Below are positions 23,847 through 29,487 of a DNA stretch of 29,487 nt, one piece after another. Source of the stretch: Alphaproteobacteria bacterium (GTDB lineage Bacteria; Pseudomonadota; Alphaproteobacteria; Micavibrionales; UBA2020); assembly GCA_029266795.1 (NCBI GenBank), contig JAQSWE010000043.1, forward strand, positions 1 to 29,487, written 5' to 3'. Under the pieces are notes generated by a model that was not told the DNA's origin, ran no database searches, and worked only from the letters and a program-made list of their open reading frames with translations. Within the stretch, counting starts at the first letter, position 1; every line of letters starts with the position of its first letter. A program made the translations under genes and the position numbers.

Positions 23847-25106
23847 TTAGAAGTTCACGTCGGTACCGATGCCAACTTGCAGGAAGTCGGTGTCATCAGC
23901 TGCTGCGCCCGAAGCTGCTTCGACATCGCCGAATGCAACGGAGCCGCGGAAGGTCATGCCGGGGCCGTAGGTGTAGCCGCCGCCAACCGTCCAACGATCG
24001 ATTTCGATGTCTTCCGCGCCGAGGCCGAGGCCGAACGCGTTGTCACCGATTTCGGTGTTGTACCAGGTCGCGCCGAGGTGGTAGGGACCGTTATCCCATG
24101 CCGCGCCGACAACCCAGGTTTCGATTTCCGAGGAGGTACCAGCAACTTCGTTCACGCCGGTGTCTTCGTTGAGGTATGCAACGCCGACCGAGAAGTCGTT
24201 GAACGAAACGTTCACGCCTGCATCCCAAGCTTCGTAGTCGTCAGAAGCGAAGGAGCCCGGGCCTGCTGCAGCTTCTTCCGTAGCGGAAGCGTTTGCATAG
24301 CCGAGACCAGCGCTGATGCCGAAGCCTTCGAATTCGCCATCCCAACGGGCAGCGACTTCCCACAGGTCTTCAAAGTTGGTGGTGGTGTCTTCGAGGCTTG
24401 CGCCTTCGAATGCGCCATCAACAGCTTGCTGACCAGCTTCCGGAGCGTACGAAACGCCGGCCTGGAAACCATTCCATTTCGGGGTCAGGTAGGTCAGGCG
24501 ATCGGTGTCGCGGAAGAATGCGTTGTCGTAGTCCAGGCGGTAGGAGAAGTCCAGACCGTTGGTGCCGGGAATGATCGAGTTGTTAGCAACGCCATCATCC
24601 CAGACGTCCGCGTTCAGGGCTTGCACGTAAACGCGCATACCGTCAACGTTCGAGTCAGCCGAAGGAGCAGCAACCTGCAGGAGGTATGCAGCGCCGTCTT
24701 CGGAGCCGAAGTTCACGCGGCCCCAGCCACCGGAGAAGTAGATATAAGCTTCATCGAGCTGGTTAGGATCGTTGTCGGTGAAGGAGAAGTTACCGGGCTG
24801 CGCGGGCAGCGGGGTTGCGCCGGAAGCGCTTGCGCCTTCGTTGCCGAGGTCCAGTTCAGCGTGAACGCCAACGGTCAGGCCGCTGTCGGTCGTGGTTTCG
24901 CCGGTGAAGTGAACTTCCATGTCGCGCTTGAATTCGAAGCTGCGCAGGTCGTCTTCGGTGCCAGCGGTGCCGGCTTCGTCTTGGTCGTTGAACACGGCAT
25001 AACCACGGAAGTGGCCGCCGAGGTCGATTTTCAGGTCAGCTTGCGCGGGCGAAGCGAGAACTGCTGCGCCGACGATCGCGGTACCTGCGAGTAGGATCTT
25101 TTTCAT
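23847..25106 (-). CDS. Outer-membrane general porin
   Basis: The 419-residue protein starts with a Sec signal peptide (MKKILLAGTAIVGAAVL to ASPAQA, cleaved before D24) and continues as an alternating aromatic/polar beta-barrel of the Gram-negative porin (Porin_4-like) type, ending in VGIGTDVNF with the C-terminal Phe expected for BAM-dependent insertion. Repeated strand motifs such as EAYIYFSGGWGRVNFGSEDGAAYL and LTYLTPKWNGFQAGVSYAPE are shared closely with the porin half of the neighbouring fusion. It is acidic, which would suit cation-selective pores, though that is inference. The ATG has GGAGGAAA upstream, with a leader of about 100 bases and a strong terminator downstream, as expected of a highly expressed single gene. 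Confidence 0.93.
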   Translation of the reverse strand: MKKILLAGTAIVGAAVLASPAQADLKIDLGGHFRGYAVFNDQDEAGTAGTEDDLRSFEFKRDMEVHFTGETTTDSGLTVGVHAELDLGNEGASASGATPLPAQPGNFSFTDNDPNQLDEAYIYFSGGWGRVNFGSEDGAAYLLQVAAPSADSNVDGMRVYVQALNADVWDDGVANNSIIPGTNGLDFSYRLDYDNAFFRDTDRLTYLTPKWNGFQAGVSYAPEAGQQAVDGAFEGASLEDTTTNFEDLWEVAARWDGEFEGFGISAGLGYANASATEEAAAGPGSFASDDYEAWDAGVNVSFNDFSVGVAYLNEDTGVNEVAGTSSEIETWVVGAAWDNGPYHLGATWYNTEIGDNAFGLGLGAEDIEIDRWTVGGGYTYGPGMTFRGSVAFGDVEAASGAAADDTDFLQVGIGTDVNF

Positions 25107-25200
25107 TGTGTTTCCTCCAAATTGCCCCAGAGAGAATCCCTAGATGCGTTCTTGATACAAGCGACGCGGCCCCATAGTGGTGCATCGCCGTTACCATTGA

Positions 25201-25230
25201 GGAATACCCCCGTCCCCCGACATAGGTCAA
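25201..25230 (-). promoter_or_regulatory. Candidate promoter of the 23847-25106 porin
   Basis: On the minus strand, TTGACC (25230-25225) and TATTCC (25206-25201) are 18 bases apart. It would give a leader of roughly 90 bases before the porin ATG, a length common for porin mRNAs under small-RNA control; that control is only a possibility. Confidence 0.35.
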
Positions 25231-25452
25231 CCGCCGCAAGCCCTATTCACCGACAATGGGGGAACACTGTTGCGTCTGTGCCACAACAGCATCAGCCGTA
25301 GGAGAGGGAGTGTATGTACCAGTTTTGCAGGGATTCCGCGGGTTTTGGCGGCGTTGGGCGGTTCTGAAACAATCGTTTTTTACATATTCTCGCTATAGCC
25401 ATAATCCGTTGCGAATCAACGCCAAAACGACTCGGCTTAAAGCCCCCGTGCT

Positions 25453-25480
25453 TTGAGAATCCACGCATCCATGCTACATC
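25453..25480 (+). promoter_or_regulatory. Candidate promoter of the DUF3576 lipoprotein gene
   Basis: TTGAGA (25453-25458) and TACATC (25475-25480) are 16 bases apart, giving a leader of about 30 bases that includes GGAG before the chosen ATG. Confidence 0.35.
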
Positions 25481-25518
25481 AGACATCAGGTTTAAGAATG
25501 CTTTCGGAGCGAATGATC

Positions 25519-26064
25519 ATGAACTATCGCGTTATTCCTTTTCTGGTTGCAGCATCGCTGGCGCTGGCCGCCTGCGGCGACGTCAAAAAAGAGGCAAGCT
25601 ATCCCGACCCGACCGAAGGCCAGGACAAAACGACCTATTCCACCCAGAAGAAAGACACCATCTGGGGCGAAGGCCGCACGCTGGGCGACAAGCTGTGGGG
25701 TTCTGACGAAGACGACAAGGATTCGGGCGGATCGGGCATCGGCGTCAACAGCTTCCTGTGGCGCGCATCGCTGGATACGGTTTCGTTTATGCCCATGGCA
25801 TCGGCCGATCCCTTTGGCGGCGTGATCCTGACCGACTGGTATGAAAACCCGGCCACCCCCGGGGAGCGCTTCAAACTCTCTGTCTATATATTAGACAAGC
25901 AACTGCGGGCGGATGGCGTGCGCGTCTCCGTCTTCAAGCAAAGCCAGGGCAAGGCGGGCTGGAAAGACGCCGCCGTGACCGACGACATGGCCACCAATAT
26001 CGAGAACGCCATCCTGAGCCGCGCCCGCGAGTTGCGCGTCAGCCAGTCGGGCGGCAAGCTTTAA
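25519..26064 (+). CDS. DUF3576-type lipoprotein
   Basis: The protein has a lipoprotein signal, MNYRVIPFLVAASLALAAC, with lipobox LAAC and Cys19 as the lipidated residue, so it is anchored in the envelope. The mature part resembles the DUF3576 family: a linker rich in Asp, Gly and Ser, then GIGVNSFLWRASLDTVSFMPMASADPFGG and ILTDWYENP, followed by RFKLSVYILDKQLRADGVRVSVFKQ. The ATG at 25519 is preferred over 25513 and 25453 because GGAG lies nine bases upstream and the signal peptide then starts cleanly; this gives 181 residues. In alphaproteobacteria a DUF3576 gene commonly stands directly before leuS and lptE, as here, hinting at an outer-membrane biogenesis link, but its function is not established. 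Confidence 0.87.
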   Translation: MNYRVIPFLVAASLALAACGDVKKEASYPDPTEGQDKTTYSTQKKDTIWGEGRTLGDKLWGSDEDDKDSGGSGIGVNSFLWRASLDTVSFMPMASADPFGGVILTDWYENPATPGERFKLSVYILDKQLRADGVRVSVFKQSQGKAGWKDAAVTDDMATNIENAILSRARELRVSQSGGKL

Positions 26065-26086
26065 TCCTTTCCGGCGGCAGTAACCG

Positions 26087-26118
26087 CCCCGCAATTCCGC
26101 TTTAACGCGGGTGCGGGG
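26087..26118 (+). other. Hairpin between the DUF3576 gene and leuS
   Basis: CCCCGC (26087-26092) pairs with GCGGGG (26113-26118), with an inner CCGC / GCGG stem. No U run follows, so it is at best a weak terminator. An alternative stem, GGCGG (26073-26077) with CCGCC (26084-26088), shares bases with it, so the two cannot both form. Confidence 0.4.
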
Positions 26119-26130
26119 CTGTACTACATT
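26102..26130 (+). promoter_or_regulatory. Weak candidate promoter for leuS
   Basis: TTAACG (26102-26107) and TACATT (26125-26130) are 17 bases apart, each matching consensus at 4 of 6 positions. TATATG at 26130-26135 is an alternative -10. Confidence 0.25.
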
Positions 26131-26162
26131 ATATGTCTTATTCAAGAGGGGCACGATAGGCG

Positions 26163-28721
26163 ATGACCGAGCACCGTTATAACGTCAAGGAAACCGAAAG
26201 CCGCTGGCAGTCCGCCTGGGCGGATAAAAAGGTATTCGAGGTCACGGAAGACCCATCGAAAAAGAAATTCTACGCCCTTGCCATGTTCCCGTATCCGTCG
26301 GGCCGCCTTCACATGGGCCATGTGCGCAACTACACCCTGTCGGACGTTGTGGCGCGGTACAAGCGGGCGATGGGTTTCAACGTCCTGAACCCCATGGGCT
26401 GGGACGCCTTCGGCCTGCCCGCCGAGAATGCGGCCATGGAGAATCAGACGCATCCGTCGAAATGGACCTACCAGAACATCGCGGTCATGAAAAACCAGAT
26501 GAAGATGATGGGCCTTGCCATCGACTGGAGCCGCGAAGTCACGACCTGCGCCGCCGATTATTACCGGCACGAACAGAAATTCTTCCTGGATTTCCTGAAG
26601 AGCGATCTGGCCTACCAGAAAGAAGCTTTCGTGAACTGGGATCCGGTCGAGAACACCGTGCTGGCGAACGAGCAGGTGGTGGATGGCCGCGGCTGGCGCT
26701 CCGGTGCGCTGGTGGAACGCCGGAAACTGAAGCAATGGTTCCTGAAGATCACCGAATTCGCCGACGACCTGCTGGACGGGACGAAGCAGCTGACCGGCTG
26801 GCCCGAAAAAGTGCGCATCATGCAGGAAAACTGGATCGGCAAATCCCAAGGCCTGCAATTCCGTTTCGAGTATGACGGGCAGGGCGCCCAGAATTCCAAT
26901 ATTGGCAACACGCTGGAAATTTACACGACGCGTCCCGATACGCTGTTCGGCGCGTCCTTTGTCGCCATTTCTCCAGACCACCCCGTTGCGGCAGAACTGT
27001 CTGCCAAAGATAAAGGCATCGCGGATTTCGTCGCGCAGTGCCGAGCTATTGGCACATCCGAAGCGATTGTCGAAACCGCAGAAAAGATCGGCTTCGACAC
27101 CGGCCTGAAGGTGAAACATCCCTTTATCAAGGGCGCGAGCTTGCGCGTGTTTATCGCCAACTTCGTTTTGATGGATTACGGCACGGGCGCGATCTTTGGC
27201 TGCCCCGCGCATGACCAGCGCGACCTCGATTTCGCGCGCAAATATAATCTCAACGTCATTCCCGTCGTCATTCCGGACGGGCAGGAGCCGAAAGAATTCG
27301 CCGTGGACATGGAGGCTTATACCGGCCCCGGCCGCCTGTACAATTCTGACTTCCTGAACGGCATGGGCGTGGATGAGGCAAAAGCAGAAGCCATCGCCCG
27401 CATCGAAAAAGCCGGCATGGGCGAGGGCAAGACCCTGTACCGCCTGCGCGACTGGGGCGTTTCGCGCCAGCGCTATTGGGGCTGCCCGATTCCGATCATC
27501 CATTGCGATGCCTGCGGCGTTGTGCCGGTGCCGGAAGACCAGCTGCCCGTCACGCTGCCGGAAGACGTCCATTTCTCCCAGCCCGGCAACCCGATCTATA
27601 ACCATCCGACATGGAAAAATGTTGATTGCCCCACCTGCGGCAAAGAGGCGCAGCGCGAAACCGACACTTTCGACACGTTCTTCGAAAGCTCGTGGTACCA
27701 GTTCCGCTACTGCGACCCGCAGAACAAGGATCGCGGCTTTGCCAAGGATAAAGTCGCGTATTGGGCGCCGGTCGACCAGTATATCGGCGGCGTCGAGCAC
27801 GCTGTCATGCACTTGTTGTATGCGCGGTTCTTCACCCGTGCGCTGAAAAAATGCGGCTACCTCGATTTCGACGAGCCGTTCACCGCGCTGTTCACGCAAG
27901 GCATGGTGACGCACGAAACCTATAAAGACAGCGCCGGCAAATGGCTCTATCCCGCCGACCTGAAAAAAGTGGGCGATAAATTCGTTCATGCGGCGACCGG
28001 CGAAGCCGTGACCGTCGGCCGTATCGAGAAAATGTCGAAGTCGAAAAAGAACACCGTCGACCCGGTCGAGATCCTCGAGACCTATGGCGCCGACGCGGCG
28101 CGGCTGTTCATCCTTTCCGACAGCCCACCCGAGCGGGATCTGGAATGGACGGAAAGCGGCATCGAAGGGGCGTGGAAATACCTGAACCGGTTGTGGCGTT
28201 TGGTCATGAATGCCGATTTCAACGGCACAGGCGGCGATACAGACGCCATGCGCCGCAAAATCCACAAGACCATCCACGACATGACGCAGGACCTGGAGAA
28301 ATTCCATTTCAACAAATCCGTCGCACGCCTGCGCGAATTGTCGAACGCATTGGAAGATTTCTCCGCTGCGAAAGGGGACGGCGCAACGCTGAAAGAAGGC
28401 TGTGAAGTCCTACTGCGCCTCATGTCGCCCATGATCCCGCATATCGCCGAAGAACTCTGGCAGGCAATGGGCCACAAGACGCTACTGGTCGACGCCAAAT
28501 GGCCGGAGGCGGATGCCAGCCTGCTGGCGAACGACACCGTGACCATGGGCATTCAGGTCAACGGCAAGCTGCGCGCGACCGTGACGCTGCCGAAAGACAT
28601 GGCGCAGGCGGATGCCGAAAAAGCGGCCCTCAGCGAAGCCGGCGTCCAGAAGGCCATGGAGGGCAAGCCCGCCCGCAAGATCATCGTGGTGCCGAACAGG
28701 ATTATCAATGTGGTTGTCTAG
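26163..28721 (+). CDS. leuS: Leucyl-tRNA synthetase
   Basis: LeuS charges tRNA-Leu with leucine in the cytosol. The class I signatures are clear: PYPSGRLHMGHV with HMGH at 50-53, and KMSKS at 623-627. Between them lies the CP1 editing domain, seen from YTTRPDTLFGASFVAISPDH, and a zinc-binding insertion with the cysteine pairs HCDACG and DCPTCG. The anticodon-binding and C-terminal domains follow, ending VVPNRIINVVV. The length of 852 residues is normal for the bacterial enzyme. GAGGGGC lies about 12 bases before the ATG. lptE starts inside its last codons, and leuS-lptE-holA is a conserved alphaproteobacterial order. A tRNA-Leu gene is present elsewhere in the window. Confidence 0.98.
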   Translation: MTEHRYNVKETESRWQSAWADKKVFEVTEDPSKKKFYALAMFPYPSGRLHMGHVRNYTLSDVVARYKRAMGFNVLNPMGWDAFGLPAENAAMENQTHPSKWTYQNIAVMKNQMKMMGLAIDWSREVTTCAADYYRHEQKFFLDFLKSDLAYQKEAFVNWDPVENTVLANEQVVDGRGWRSGALVERRKLKQWFLKITEFADDLLDGTKQLTGWPEKVRIMQENWIGKSQGLQFRFEYDGQGAQNSNIGNTLEIYTTRPDTLFGASFVAISPDHPVAAELSAKDKGIADFVAQCRAIGTSEAIVETAEKIGFDTGLKVKHPFIKGASLRVFIANFVLMDYGTGAIFGCPAHDQRDLDFARKYNLNVIPVVIPDGQEPKEFAVDMEAYTGPGRLYNSDFLNGMGVDEAKAEAIARIEKAGMGEGKTLYRLRDWGVSRQRYWGCPIPIIHCDACGVVPVPEDQLPVTLPEDVHFSQPGNPIYNHPTWKNVDCPTCGKEAQRETDTFDTFFESSWYQFRYCDPQNKDRGFAKDKVAYWAPVDQYIGGVEHAVMHLLYARFFTRALKKCGYLDFDEPFTALFTQGMVTHETYKDSAGKWLYPADLKKVGDKFVHAATGEAVTVGRIEKMSKSKKNTVDPVEILETYGADAARLFILSDSPPERDLEWTESGIEGAWKYLNRLWRLVMNADFNGTGGDTDAMRRKIHKTIHDMTQDLEKFHFNKSVARLRELSNALEDFSAAKGDGATLKEGCEVLLRLMSPMIPHIAEELWQAMGHKTLLVDAKWPEADASLLANDTVTMGIQVNGKLRATVTLPKDMAQADAEKAALSEAGVQKAMEGKPARKIIVVPNRIINVVV

Positions 28722-29223
28722 GTTACTGCTGGTCTGCGCATTGCTGCTGCCGCTGTCGTCCTGCGGCTTCAAGCCTATGTACGGGGAATCGAGCGGCGTG
28801 TTCGATGCGGCGGATGCGCTGGAATCCGGGGTTGAGGTCGCCAATATCCCCGACCGCGAGGGGCAGTTCCTGCGCAACCAGCTGATCGATCGGCTGAACC
28901 TGAAAGGCCGCCCCGGCGACGCGCCATATATATTGAGCATGTCACCGCTGGTGACAGAACTCACCAATCTCGGCATCCGCAAGGATGCGACATCCACCCG
29001 CGCCATGCTGCAGGTGACGTCAAAGATGACGCTGGTGGAGCGGGCGACGAACAAGGTGGTGCTGGAGCGCGATGTGCGCGCGGTCGGCGGCTATAACCAG
29101 CTGGATAACCAGTTCGCAACCTTAGTGTCGAAGGCTTCCGTTTCCAGCCATATGCTGGAGGAGCTTGCCGATACCGTCGTGACCGAGGTCGCGCTGCATT
29201 TCACCCGCGAGAACGCAAAATGA
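28708..29223 (+). CDS. lptE: LPS-assembly lipoprotein LptE
   Basis: LptE plugs the LptD barrel and helps place lipopolysaccharide in the outer leaflet of the outer membrane. The protein begins MWLSRLLLVCALLLPLSSCGF, a lipoprotein signal with lipobox LSSC and Cys19, followed by the family opening GFKPMYGE. The rest is a mixed alpha/beta fold with the strand-rich middle (TRAMLQVTSKMTLVER) and a closing helix. The ATG at 28708 overlaps the end of leuS by 14 bp and has AGGA upstream, whereas the open frame starting at 28612 would add an arginine-rich stretch that blocks the signal peptide. The 171-residue length is normal. Its stop overlaps the holA start as ATGA, so leuS, lptE and holA form a coupled operon. 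Confidence 0.93.
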   Translation: MWLSRLLLVCALLLPLSSCGFKPMYGESSGVFDAADALESGVEVANIPDREGQFLRNQLIDRLNLKGRPGDAPYILSMSPLVTELTNLGIRKDATSTRAMLQVTSKMTLVERATNKVVLERDVRAVGGYNQLDNQFATLVSKASVSSHMLEELADTVVTEVALHFTRENAK

Positions 29224-29487
29224 AGCTGCAGTTCAGGGATATCGAACCCTTCGTCAACAATCCACCCGACAAAATACGCGCCATCCTTGTTTATGGCCCT
29301 GACGAAGGCCGCGTGCGGGAGCGTGCTTCGCTGCTAATCAAAAATGCGGGCGTTGACGAAAAAGATCCCTTCGCGCTGGTTGACCTCACGCCGTCGCAGC
29401 TGTCGGACAATCCCGCTGTGCTGCTGGACGAAGCGAAATCCATTTCGATGCTGGGCGGTGCGCGCGCCGTGCGCCTGCGACTTCTCG
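29220..29487 (+). CDS. holA: DNA polymerase III delta subunit (partial, cut by window end)
   Basis: The first 89 codons of a gene that runs off the window. The product starts MKLQFRDIEPFVNNPPDKIR and continues with AILVYGPDEGRVRERA, the opening of the HolA family, the delta subunit of the clamp loader that opens the beta clamp. The GPDEGRVRERA stretch corresponds to the position of the AAA+ P-loop, which in delta lacks a functional Walker A lysine, as here. The start overlaps the lptE stop as ATGA, indicating translational coupling. The rest of the protein cannot be assessed. Confidence 0.9.
   Translation, partial: MKLQFRDIEPFVNNPPDKIRAILVYGPDEGRVRERASLLIKNAGVDEKDPFALVDLTPSQLSDNPAVLLDEAKSISMLGGARAVRLRLL

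Larger units (their letters stand above)
25107..25518. other. Divergent intergenic region between porin and DUF3576 lipoprotein
   Basis: About 410 bp without a convincing gene. It holds the porin leader and promoter candidate on the minus strand, and promoter-like elements for the lipoprotein on the plus strand (TTGAGA/TACATC, and a weaker AT-rich stretch TTTTTTACATATTC near 25380). G-runs around 25210-25220 on the minus strand and no strong hairpins were noticed. It could also host a small regulatory RNA, but nothing in the sequence shows one. Confidence 0.5.

Noticed and set aside
23877..25094. Plus-strand open frame (405 codons) opposite the complete porin
   Set aside because: Codon-bias shadow of the porin gene, which has a signal peptide, ribosome site and terminator.
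26142..28307. Long minus-strand open frame (721 codons) opposite leuS
   Set aside because: Shadow of leuS, whose synthetase motifs are unambiguous; no domain or start signal supports the antisense frame.
1..29487. CRISPR arrays, phage genes, insertion sequences, toxin-antitoxin or defence genes
   Set aside because: No regularly spaced repeats, transposase, integrase, capsid or recognisable defence proteins were seen in any frame.

Overview
The window is about 29.5 kb of gene-dense, fairly GC-rich bacterial chromosome and looks alphaproteobacterial. The strongest evidence is gene order: an xseB-ispA-dxs group, ispH followed by thrB and rnhA, and a DUF3576 lipoprotein followed by leuS-lptE-holA, all familiar alphaproteobacterial neighbourhoods. 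Two general porins and a DUF6782-like putative metallopeptidase fit Rhodospirillales or Micavibrio-type lineages, but the lineage within the class is only an inference. I see no phage, insertion sequence, CRISPR array, integrase or rRNA.

Layout. 1-2311: end of a TolB-like beta-propeller gene, lipB in convergent orientation, and an orphan 176-residue protein. 2385-2513: tRNA-Leu(GAG) with its own terminator. 2632-7949 and on to 8602 (plus strand): a malic enzyme gene broken into two frames, mgtE, an ankyrin protein, an isovaleryl-CoA dehydrogenase-like gene and a membrane-anchored unknown. 8599-14062 (minus strand): a HExxH protein, dxs, ispA, xseB, gmhA and a lipoprotein-family gene with a damaged 5' end. 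14182-17782 (plus strand): ispH, an orphan gene, thrB, rnhA and a small orphan. 17748-25106 (minus strand): a class A penicillin-binding protein, an acetyl-CoA acetyltransferase, a TPR-sulfotransferase reading straight into a porin, and a second complete porin. 25519-29487 (plus strand): DUF3576 lipoprotein, leuS, lptE and the start of holA.

Themes. Three isoprenoid genes (dxs, ispA, ispH) lie within 6 kb. Envelope functions dominate the rest: gmhA (heptose for LPS), lptE (LPS transport), the penicillin-binding protein and the porins.

Most noteworthy: (a) an 889-codon open frame joins a cytosolic TPR-sulfotransferase to a porin with its signal peptide buried at the junction; (b) maeB lacks roughly 75 codons and changes frame at the same point; (c) the lipoprotein gene next to ispH has lost or shifted its 5' end. 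Together these suggest real deletions or recurrent assembly or sequencing errors. (d) At least three genes (ankyrin, ispH, thrB), and perhaps the sulfotransferase, have promoter-like hexamers placed so that transcription would start at or almost at the start codon, which predicts leaderless mRNAs.
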